Source: Gemmataceae bacterium
GTDB lineage: Bacteria > Planctomycetota > Planctomycetia > Gemmatales > Gemmataceae
NCBI GenBank assembly: GCA_028288765.1
Contig: JAQGHQ010000360.1
Coordinates: forward strand, 18,437-82,436
Length of the DNA: 64,000 bases
Direction: 5' to 3'
How positions within the stretch are numbered: position 1 is the stretch's first letter; every line of letters starts with the position of its first letter. Of this stretch, positions 1 to 6,660 are shown in pieces. A program made the translations under genes and the position numbers. The notes beneath the pieces were generated by a model. It had not been told where the DNA came from, ran no database searches, and saw only the letters and a program-made list of their open reading frames with translations.

Positions 1-495
1 CCCCGCGGACCCGTCCGTCGGCGGCCCAGACGAGTTCCCGGAGGGTCCGGGAGCTGCCGTCGATCCCGGTGACGCCGGCGAGCTCCCAGCCGGTCCGTCG
101 GAGCCAGCCAGGATCGTTTCGAGGCTGGTCAGGGCCCTCGCCATCACCCGGTCCATCGCCCCCGTCCGTAGCTCGGCGAACCGTTTTGCGAGCGGCGGGG
201 GCTGGGAAAAATCCACGATGGCTTCCTCGATCGCCCCGGCCGCGTCGAACAGGGCCTGGCCGTCGAACCGGCGGGCGAACTGCTCGGGCGTAATGCCCGC
301 GGCGGCCGCCTCCCGCTCGCACAGCTGCCACAGGACCTGGCCGTACCGCCGGCGGTCCTCCGCGATCGCGGCGAGCAACTTGAAATCCTTGGCGACCGCC
401 TCGACGTCGAGGCCCGCGGCCTGCAGCTCGTCCAGGTCCCCGAGCGTGATCCGCAGCTTCCAGGTCTTGCCGTCGGCGTCCACGAACGCGGCCAT
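1..495 (-). CDS. Phage tail assembly chaperone-like protein, 3' part outside window
   Basis: The frame is open from an ATG at 495 to the window edge (165 codons, no stop seen), so the C terminus is missing. The visible protein starts MAAFVDADGKTWKLRITLGD, followed by a helical, Asp/Glu/Leu-rich middle (for example FKLLAAIAEDRRRYGQVLW) and a Pro/Ser/Gly-rich tail from about residue 130. Its place directly after the tail tube and gp10-like genes, before where a tape-measure gene would lie, suggests a tail assembly chaperone. That role rests on gene order and composition, not on a recognised motif. The start lies 7 nt after the stop of the upstream gene, as expected for a late operon. Confidence 0.6.
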   Translation of the reverse strand, partial: MAAFVDADGKTWKLRITLGDLDELQAAGLDVEAVAKDFKLLAAIAEDRRRYGQVLWQLCEREAAAAGITPEQFARRFDGQALFDAAGAIEEAIVDFSQPPPLAKRFAELRTGAMDRVMARALTSLETILAGSDGPAGSSPASPGSTAAPGPSGNSSGPPTDGSAG

Positions 496-501
496 AGGTC
501 C

Positions 502-942
502 TCACTTGATCAGGTTGCGGAGGTCGCCTTTCACCTTGTCCAGCTCGACCGCGAACGCCGGCCCCATGAACGGCCGCGGGCGGATCCGGACGGTCCGGGT
601 GGCCGTGCCCCCGCGGAGCCGCTCGCGGAGCGTCGCCGTCCCGCCCTCCTCCAGCGACCGCGGGGCCCCGGTCGCGGACCCCGCCACCGTCGGCCCGACC
701 ACGACGCTCCGCGCTGTCGGGTCGTACCCGAAGAAGATGTACTTCTTGAGGACGTTCGTGTGGGAGCTGGGCGGTTGGCCGGGGGCGGACGGGGCCTTCC
801 GCTTGCGGATGCTCGTCTTCGCCCGCTGCCGCACGAACGCCCCGGCCTTCGAGAGGATCTTCCGCTCGGCCGGCGGGACCTTCTTCATCACGGCGGCGGA
901 GTCGAAGAAGGTCTGCCGGACCCGCGCCAGGTCAAAGGCCAT
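502..942 (-). CDS. HK97 gp10-like tail completion / virion morphogenesis protein
   Basis: This 146-aa basic protein opens MAFDLARVRQTFFDSAAVMK and carries the block KAGAFVRQRAKTSIRKRK followed by APGQPPSSHTNVLKK. A helical N terminus, an Arg/Lys-rich turn and a Pro-Gly-x-Pro-Pro-x-x-His loop are typical of gp10/gpG-like neck proteins that bridge connector and tail. A beta-rich C terminus (PRPFMGPAFAVELDKV) also fits. The ATG at 942 lies 1 nt after the tail-tube stop. The family call is from remembered pattern, and its position after rather than before the tube gene is unusual. Confidence 0.65.
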   Translation of the reverse strand: MAFDLARVRQTFFDSAAVMKKVPPAERKILSKAGAFVRQRAKTSIRKRKAPSAPGQPPSSHTNVLKKYIFFGYDPTARSVVVGPTVAGSATGAPRSLEEGGTATLRERLRGGTATRTVRIRPRPFMGPAFAVELDKVKGDLRNLIK

Positions 943-943
943 G

Positions 944-1432
944 TCAGGCGCTCATCGCGGTGTAGGTGATCGAGCTGGCCCCCGCCACGGCGTCCGCGGG
1001 GGCCCCGTTGATGGGGATGCACGGCTTCAGGGTGAACGCCCGGTAGTCGAGCTTGTCCAGCCCCTCGTCCTCTTCCCACTTGAACACCTTCATGTCGCAG
1101 CGCACGCCCCGGCTCCCGTTCGTGCCGATCGGCCCGTCGAGGATGAGGACGTCGAGCGGCGCGTTCGCGATGAACGCGGCCTCCATCAGGATGTACCCGT
1201 TGGTGTCGCCGTCGTCGGACCGGATCGTCCCCTCGAACTCGATCTCCCGCATGATGGATTCGGTGAGCTTGACCGGGTACGCCCGCATGCTCGCCTCGGC
1301 CTCGGCCCGGCTCATGGCGATCTTCGCCTCGGCGACGTTGTTCATGGCGCTCCAGGTCGGCGTCGCGTAGGTACCGCCGTTGGCCGCGATGACGCCCTTG
1401 AACCCGAATTTCACCTTCGCGCCGGTGCTCAT
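944..1432 (-). CDS. Major tail (tube) protein
   Basis: A 162-aa soluble protein, MSTGAKVKFGFKGVIAANGG at the N terminus, with the mixed beta pattern and size of siphovirus tail tube subunits. It contains a segment of the type EFEGTIRSDDGDTNGYILM seen in tube proteins that form the hexameric inner ring. Its ATG overlaps the preceding stop (ATGA, 1429-1432), so translation is probably coupled to the tail-terminator-like gene. Gene order, with the terminator upstream and a chaperone-like gene downstream, supports the call. No enzymatic motif is visible. Confidence 0.65.
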   Translation of the reverse strand: MSTGAKVKFGFKGVIAANGGTYATPTWSAMNNVAEAKIAMSRAEAEASMRAYPVKLTESIMREIEFEGTIRSDDGDTNGYILMEAAFIANAPLDVLILDGPIGTNGSRGVRCDMKVFKWEEDEGLDKLDYRAFTLKPCIPINGAPADAVAGASSITYTAMSA

Positions 1433-1944
1433 ATGGTCGCTCCCGTCAGGTCGGTCGGTTCTTGCAGGACTACCCGGACCTCGGCCCAGAACGCCCGGTC
1501 CTGGATCACGATGTCGATGTCGTACACGTCCGCTTCGGCGGCCTCGTCGGGGGCCGGGAAGGCCTGGGTCACGAGCTGCCCGGCCAGGACGAGGGCCGGG
1601 TTCCGCAGCGGGTTAAAGATCATCTGCTCGACGAACCCGACCCGCGCGTCCATCCAGGCCACCGGCGGGCTGCCGGACCCGTCCGTGTACCGCTCGACGG
1701 TCAGGACGGTCACCCGGTGCTTCCGCCACAGCATGTCCCGCGAGGCCTGGGCCGGGGACTCGTACTTCGTGGGGAACACGAGCACCTGGCGGCCGGCCAG
1801 GCGGGTGTTCACGTCTTCCGCCGTCAACCCGATGTCCGGGTCGTAGACCCGGCTGACGGCACTCGGTGCGGCCGGGACCCACGCGGTCTGGATCATGCTC
1901 ACGACCGAATCGCAGACGTCGAGGATCCGGGCCAGCGTGCTCAC
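1429..1944 (-). CDS. Tail terminator / neck-like protein
   Basis: The 171-aa product begins at a GTG that overlaps the upstream stop as GTGA (1941-1944). The same coupling recurs across this operon, which is why this start is chosen over longer alternatives. The sequence has a helical start (LARILDVCDSVVSMIQ), a middle with GRQVLVFPTKYESPAQASR and WRKHRVTVLTVERYTDGSG, then DARVGFVEQMIF. This alternation of a short helix and paired strands resembles tail terminator (gpU-like) proteins. It sits immediately upstream of the tube gene, the usual place for a terminator. The function is inferred. Confidence 0.55.
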   Translation of the reverse strand: MSTLARILDVCDSVVSMIQTAWVPAAPSAVSRVYDPDIGLTAEDVNTRLAGRQVLVFPTKYESPAQASRDMLWRKHRVTVLTVERYTDGSGSPPVAWMDARVGFVEQMIFNPLRNPALVLAGQLVTQAFPAPDEAAEADVYDIDIVIQDRAFWAEVRVVLQEPTDLTGATI

Positions 1945-2426
1945 CGCCCTCCCTCCCCGACCAGGTCCGCGAGCATCCCGCCCAGCTGGGCCAGACGTCC
2001 GGCCGTGCCGGGCCGCGAGGCCGTAGCCGGGCGATCCTGCACGGCGTCGGCGTGGAACCTCGCCTTCCTTGCTGCGGTCGCCCCGTCCCCTTGCCAGTCG
2101 ATGTCGTAGAGGACCTGGCCCGGCTTGAGCCCCACGCGGGTCACGACCGCCTTGGGCAGGTCCATGCTCGACACCGTCACGGCCGTCCCCGGGGCGAGCA
2201 CGGTCCGCCGCACGGGCGGGACCGGCCCGCCAACCACCTCCTGAACGCTGTCGCCGTGGAACCGCTGTCTCCGCTTCACCGTCGACCCGTCGTCCTGCCA
2301 CTCGACGTCGTAGGTCAGCGGGTTCAGGCCGGTCGTCAGCTCGGCCGCGACGACCACCGCGCCCGGGAGCTCGAGCCCGCTCACGGCCACCGGGCACCCG
2401 GGAGCGAGGAGGGTCAGGAGCGGCAT
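1941..2426 (-). CDS. Prophage structural-operon protein with internal duplication
   Basis: A 161-aa protein, starting MPLLTLLAPGCPVAVSGLEL, whose ATG shares one base with the upstream stop (TGATG at 2424-2428). It contains two clearly related repeats of about 55 residues. The first includes NPLTYDVEWQDDGSTVKRR and RFHGDSVQEV. The second includes GQVLYDIDWQGDGATAARK and RFHADAVQDR. Each repeat is beta-rich with the pattern PG-x-V-x-V-S-x-(L/M)-x-L-P-x-A-V-V, like a small beta-barrel. I do not recognise the family. Position between head-completion and tail-terminator candidates suggests a connector or virion-surface role. Confidence 0.7.
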   Translation of the reverse strand: MPLLTLLAPGCPVAVSGLELPGAVVVAAELTTGLNPLTYDVEWQDDGSTVKRRQRFHGDSVQEVVGGPVPPVRRTVLAPGTAVTVSSMDLPKAVVTRVGLKPGQVLYDIDWQGDGATAARKARFHADAVQDRPATASRPGTAGRLAQLGGMLADLVGEGGR

Positions 2427-2827
2427 CAGGTCACCCGCTTCGTATGGCACCGGTAGAGGGTGCGCTGCTGGTCGCTGAACCGCCACACGGGCTCGCCGTT
2501 CGAAGTCATCAGCTCGAACACCATCGGCAGGCCGGTCTGCGGGTCGAGGACGTTGGGGTCGGTGACCTGGTCGCCCTTCTGGGGGAGCGTCCGCGATCCG
2601 CCCAGGACGAGACTCGCGACCGGGACCAGGTAGTCCCGTTCGGCGGTCGAGACCGATGCCCCGGGCGTCTTCGTCTCGCGGGTGAATTCGGACGTCCCGG
2701 GCCACGCGTTCGTCAGGCCCACCGACTGGCCGGTCGAGGCCCGGCTGTATGTGAGCGGCAACGGCCCGGCCGCCGCGGCAGCCTGGCGGGCGAGGAGTGC
2801 CTTCATTCCCGCGGCGAGAAGGCCCAT
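2426..2827 (-). CDS. Head-tail connector candidate, hypothetical
   Basis: A 133-aa protein with a short helical, Ala-rich N terminus (MGLLAAGMKALLARQ) followed by a beta-rich body including PLTYSRASTGQSVGLTNAWP, YLVPVASLVLGG and PQKGDQVTD. The motif of a hydrophobic strand followed by P-x-x-G-D-x-(V/I) is common in phage head-tail joining proteins with a small beta-barrel. It lies 3 nt after the previous stop and is coupled to the next gene. I cannot assign a named family; the connector role comes from gene order between capsid decoration and tail genes. Confidence 0.65.
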   Translation of the reverse strand: MGLLAAGMKALLARQAAAAAGPLPLTYSRASTGQSVGLTNAWPGTSEFTRETKTPGASVSTAERDYLVPVASLVLGGSRTLPQKGDQVTDPNVLDPQTGLPMVFELMTSNGEPVWRFSDQQRTLYRCHTKRVT

Positions 2828-2830
2828 CGG

Positions 2831-3082
2831 TCAACCTTCCGCGGAGGCGGGTGGCACCGGGACCTTGCCGATCATGTGCCGCAGGTCGGCCGCGTGCTGG
2901 TAGACCAGCCGTCTCGGGGGGCCGAGACCGGCCCCCTTCAGGAGCGCCGCGGTGATCTCGTCGTGAGGCGGCGGGACGAGCTGGCACACGGCCACCACGT
3001 CCCCCGCGGTCACGCATGCCAGCGCTTCCGGGGTATCCGGCAGCGGGGCGAGGGTCGCCTTTAACTTGTCCAGCGCGGTCAC
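2831..3082 (-). CDS. Small hypothetical phage protein
   Basis: An 83-aa protein that starts at a GTG (MTALDKLKATLAPLPDTPEA) with a good ribosome binding site, GAGGAG six bases upstream. It is predicted to be mostly helical with a Pro-rich end (GKVPVPPASAEG). No motif is recognised. It sits between the decoration protein and a connector candidate on the same strand with a 40-nt gap upstream, so it belongs to the late structural operon. It might be a small head-completion factor, but nothing in the sequence proves that. Confidence 0.65.
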   Translation of the reverse strand: MTALDKLKATLAPLPDTPEALACVTAGDVVAVCQLVPPPHDEITAALLKGAGLGPPRRLVYQHAADLRHMIGKVPVPPASAEG

Positions 3083-3122
3083 GGTCTGCTCCTCGCCGAT
3101 ACCCGGGGCTTAGATCCCTTGG

Positions 3123-4106
3123 TCAGTTCGATCCGGTGACGGTCGCCGACTGGAGTTTCACGTCCCCGGCCGCCCCGGTCGTGTAGCTCGACCCGGTGAT
3201 GACGATGCTGATCGGGGCGTTCTCGGGCAGGGTCAGGGGCTGGCCGGGCTGGGCCCCGCCGTGGGTCGCCCCGAGGATGGCGAACACCATCCCGGTCATC
3301 TGTGTGTTCGATCCGGGCGCCCCGTACTTCGTGAGCTGGGCCCCGCCCTGGAACGCGACGTTGTTGTTCGTCGCCGTCCAGGTCCCGGAGTCGCAGATCG
3401 GGGTCCCGGCCGTGACCGTCCCGCCCGAGATGATCCCGTTGGTGACGACCTGGCCGGCCATCGTCGGGTTGACGAACAGCTTGAACCGCTTGTTGTTGGC
3501 GGTCCCCCCGGTCTGCCCGGAGAAGGCGATCGTGATCTGACGGAAGGCCACATCCAACACGCTGGCCGGGAGGACGCACCCCCAGAGGATGTCGTCGGTC
3601 AGGTCCGCCCCGTTCTGGGCGATCGGGTTCCCGGCCCCGACGGCGAGGTTGCCCTCGGTCCGGAAGGTGGCGAGGGCGGCCGAGAGCAGGGCCGACCCGA
3701 ACAGGGTGAGGGCGTTCGACGCCTCGACCCGGCGGTCCGGCTCGTGCAAGACGAAGCACGGCCCGGCCGCCCCGGTCGGCCCGCCGTCGGATACCAGCCC
3801 GGCCGGCCCCGTGACGATCCACCCGAACGGGACCACGCCGGGCGTGCCGGCGACGCTCGTCACCTGCTGGGTGGCCGGGTTCCAGTAGCAATAGGTCCCG
3901 TTCCCGTAGGCCGCGTCCGCGGCGACCTGGTAGATCCCGCCGACGTACAGGTTGCCCTGGGTGATCGCGAGCCCGATCCCCACCGGGTTGTCCACGTCCG
4001 CGATGAACGTCAGGTCGTTCTGGACGATCACGTCGCCCGCGTTGTAAGCCACGGCGGGGAACGTCTGGACCCCCCACCGCGGGCCGCAAATGTACTTCGC
4101 CATCAT
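3123..4106 (-). CDS. DUF2190-type capsid decoration protein with extended C-terminal domain
   Basis: A 327-aa protein. The first 110 residues look like DUF2190 (AGDVIVQNDLTFIADVDNPV, then GIGLAITQGNLYVGGIYQVA), a small beta-rich fold found next to capsid genes and thought to stabilise or decorate the capsid. The remaining 200 residues are Gly/Thr/Asn-rich and beta-like (for example FKLFVNPTMAGQVVTNGIIS) and would make the protein about three times longer than a plain DUF2190 protein. It starts MM, with AGGGAG eight bases upstream of the first ATG. The gene follows the major capsid gene after a 79-nt gap that holds a palindrome. Confidence 0.7.
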   Translation of the reverse strand: MMAKYICGPRWGVQTFPAVAYNAGDVIVQNDLTFIADVDNPVGIGLAITQGNLYVGGIYQVAADAAYGNGTYCYWNPATQQVTSVAGTPGVVPFGWIVTGPAGLVSDGGPTGAAGPCFVLHEPDRRVEASNALTLFGSALLSAALATFRTEGNLAVGAGNPIAQNGADLTDDILWGCVLPASVLDVAFRQITIAFSGQTGGTANNKRFKLFVNPTMAGQVVTNGIISGGTVTAGTPICDSGTWTATNNNVAFQGGAQLTKYGAPGSNTQMTGMVFAILGATHGGAQPGQPLTLPENAPISIVITGSSYTTGAAGDVKLQSATVTGSN

Positions 4107-4146
4107 GACCGGGACTCCCTCTGACGTCTGATCTCTTAGCGCTGCC

Positions 4147-4168
4147 GAGGTACGAGCGCTCGTACCTC
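4147..4168. promoter_or_regulatory. Perfect 22-bp palindrome, copy 1 of a prophage motif
   Basis: The core GGTACGAGCGCTCGTACC is flanked by GA and TC, giving a perfect 22-bp palindrome in the gap between the capsid gene and the DUF2190 gene. It has no T-tract, so it does not look like a simple terminator. Close variants occur at 9855, 14629 and 16862, all inside the prophage. A protein-binding site is the simplest reading. Confidence 0.6.
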
Positions 4169-4185
4169 CACCCTCTTGATCCGGA

Positions 4186-6660
4186 TCACGCGCCCGGCGA
4201 CTTGACTCCCGCCCTCGGGTTCTGCATCGCCGCGCCGTAGTCGTGGAACCCGCGGATATCGATCCCGAGTTCGTTAAAGTTGGCCTGGGCGGTCTGGACG
4301 GTCGGCGTCTCCTGGCCGTTGAGGAACGCCATCTCGATCGAGGACAGGCCGGTCAGTTGCGGGTTGGCGAACAGGTACCACGCCAAGGCCGAGAAGCCCG
4401 TGTACAGCGGGTTCTGGAGGTACGGCACCTTGACCGGTTTGAACCTCCCCTTGAAGGCGTTTTCCTGCGGCTGCTTGGCCGCGGTCGCCCCGCCGTACAC
4501 GATGAACTGCGAGTTCATCAGGCTCACCGCCTGGGAGTCCAGGGCCGGCGGGTAGATGAGGATCGCCGGCTCGACGCCCAGGGGCTGGCCGTTCGCTTTC
4601 ACCTGCATGTCGAACAGGGTCACCGCGGCCTGCAGCCCGTCGACCGAGAGGGCCGACCCGGCCCCGGCCGCGACCAGGTTCGACTGGATCGCCCCGCCCC
4701 CGAGCGCGTTCGGGGCCGTGTTCCGGTTGAAGTAGAACGCGTTGCCGTCGGTCCAGTTCGGCGGGTTGAGGAAGAGCGTCCAGAACAGCTTGGAGATCGA
4801 ATCCGAACACCCCACGCCGAGGAGCATCGGGACCGTGGTGAGGCCGCTGATGTCGTCGTTGATGATCATTTGCCGCGAGATCTTGAGCATCCGGGCAAAC
4901 GTGTCGATCTGGTTCGCGTAGGGCTCATCGGTGAGCGCGGCGGACTGGATCTGCCCGTCGGCGTTCAGCTTCAGGAACAGCATGTCCCCGGTCACGTTGA
5001 TCGACTTGGTCGGCTTGAAGTCCTTGACCGGCCGGGTGGTGCAGACCTCTTTCCAGGCCATGTTGGCGTTGAGGTACCCGGTCAGCAGGAACTTGTTGAG
5101 CACGTTGGCCAACAGGTTCTGGATCGAGATCGTGCTCCCGCCGTCGGCGCGGATGTCCCGCGACCGGAAGGCGCACTGCAACACCTCCTCGATGTTGCCG
5201 ACGCCGATCCGGGTGTCGCCCTTGTACCCCCCGCCCCGGGCCGCGATCGTCAGGACCTGGTGCAGGTCGATGCCGCCCTTGTAGAGCTTCCGGGCCGAGT
5301 CGAGGACCTGCTCCGAATAGGCGGCCTTGAAATCCGACTGGACCTCCCGCTGCACTTCTTCCGGGACCCGGCGGTCGGAGGCTTCGAGCCCCTGGCCGCC
5401 CTGGTAGAAGGAGTTGTTCAGGAGCTTGGTGGCGCCGCCCAGCTGGAGGATGGCCGCCTCGATCACCGACTGGTTCCGGAGCGGATCGGACGGGCTGTAC
5501 CAGTGCGGGCCAGGCTCCTGCCGGCTCCCGCGGATGGTCTCGACCCGGATCTTCTTCGCCACCTGATCAGGGGACCAGCCCGCCTTGATCGCGTGCTCGG
5601 CGAGCGGCACCTCGACCGTCTTGCGGTTGCGGGTGATCTGGATCATCAGGCCTGGGTGGGCGGCGGTGTGGCCCTGGATCCCCGCGATCCGCGCCTGCTC
5701 GGCCCGGATGGCTTTGATGTCCCGCCGGCCGGCCGCCTTCGTGTCCGAGGGCGCATCGTCGTCGTCGTCGTCCTCGTCCGAGGCCTCGGTGTCCTTCCCC
5801 TTGTCCGTGTCCTCGTCCTCCTCGTCCTCGTCCTCGTCGTCCTGCTCGTCGTACTCGGCCCGGAGCTTGGCCTTCATCTTGTCCGTCATGTCGGCCGTGT
5901 CGCCGTACCCCTCGGCCTCGCACCACTTGTTGAAGTCGGTGTCCGCGGCCTCGGTGTCCTTGGTCTTGTCCTCGTCCTCGTCCGCGGCGCGGATCCGCCG
6001 GCCGGACACGGCCCGCTTCCCGCCCTTCGCTCCGCCCGCGATCCTCTTACCGTTCTTGACCCTCTTCATGGTCTTCCCCTGGTTCGCGGCGACGAGCGCC
6101 GACGTTTGGTCATCCGCCCCGATCACCACAAACGAGACTTCCCGCAATTTGGTCTTCCGCACGACGTTGACCGGCCCCTCGAACTCCCGACCGTTGACGT
6201 TGACCGTCAGGCCGTCGCCGATGAACTCCGTCTTCAGCGACTTGGCCCCGATCGACATTTGCCACTTCAGCCCGTCGTCCGCGAGCTGGATGATGTCTTT
6301 CGCGGCCGGCCGGTTCTCGAAGAAGGTCCCAGTCAGCCGGAGCTTTCCGCCCTCGATCGCGGCTGTCTTCGACTGGGCGACCACGTACTCCCGGACCGGG
6401 CGGTCGGAACTCCAGCCGGGCCCGTGGTTGTCCAGGACCGGGAACACCTCATCGCCGAGGTCGAACCCCTCCAGGTCGCACACCACGGGGTATCCCCACC
6501 CCATCGCGGACTGGTCGAGCGGGCCGCCCGTGTAGGCGATCACGTCGAACGTCCGCGGCTTCTTCTTGCCGTTCGCGCCCGGGGCCTCGGCCGCGCGGAT
6601 CGTGACGGTCCCGACGATCCCCAGCTCGTCCGGGTCAGACTTCGACGGGGACTTTGGCAC
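4186..6660 (-). CDS. Prohead protease-major capsid protein fusion
   Basis: One 824-aa product. Residues about 1-200 resemble a prohead protease of the HK97/S78 type, with a His in PVLDNHGPG and a Ser in GLKWQMSIGAK as candidate catalytic residues. Residues about 223-303 are an extremely acidic linker with long Asp/Glu runs. The remaining 520 residues look like a major capsid protein (ADGGSTISIQNLLANVLNKF, later ALAWYLFANPQLTGLSSIEM). I chose the GTG at 6660 because GGAGG lies nine bases upstream; an ATG at 6696 is the alternative. The gene overlaps the portal end by 26 nt. Protease, delta-domain and shell are thus translated together, and self-cleavage would release the capsid subunit. Confidence 0.8.
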   Translation of the reverse strand: MPKSPSKSDPDELGIVGTVTIRAAEAPGANGKKKPRTFDVIAYTGGPLDQSAMGWGYPVVCDLEGFDLGDEVFPVLDNHGPGWSSDRPVREYVVAQSKTAAIEGGKLRLTGTFFENRPAAKDIIQLADDGLKWQMSIGAKSLKTEFIGDGLTVNVNGREFEGPVNVVRKTKLREVSFVVIGADDQTSALVAANQGKTMKRVKNGKRIAGGAKGGKRAVSGRRIRAADEDEDKTKDTEAADTDFNKWCEAEGYGDTADMTDKMKAKLRAEYDEQDDEDEDEEDEDTDKGKDTEASDEDDDDDDAPSDTKAAGRRDIKAIRAEQARIAGIQGHTAAHPGLMIQITRNRKTVEVPLAEHAIKAGWSPDQVAKKIRVETIRGSRQEPGPHWYSPSDPLRNQSVIEAAILQLGGATKLLNNSFYQGGQGLEASDRRVPEEVQREVQSDFKAAYSEQVLDSARKLYKGGIDLHQVLTIAARGGGYKGDTRIGVGNIEEVLQCAFRSRDIRADGGSTISIQNLLANVLNKFLLTGYLNANMAWKEVCTTRPVKDFKPTKSINVTGDMLFLKLNADGQIQSAALTDEPYANQIDTFARMLKISRQMIINDDISGLTTVPMLLGVGCSDSISKLFWTLFLNPPNWTDGNAFYFNRNTAPNALGGGAIQSNLVAAGAGSALSVDGLQAAVTLFDMQVKANGQPLGVEPAILIYPPALDSQAVSLMNSQFIVYGGATAAKQPQENAFKGRFKPVKVPYLQNPLYTGFSALAWYLFANPQLTGLSSIEMAFLNGQETPTVQTAQANFNELGIDIRGFHDYGAAMQNPRAGVKSPGA

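Noticed and set aside
218..1846. 542-aa plus-strand frame opposite the prophage tail genes
   Set aside because: Antisense shadow of several minus-strand genes with coupled starts; composition is typical of GC-bias frames.
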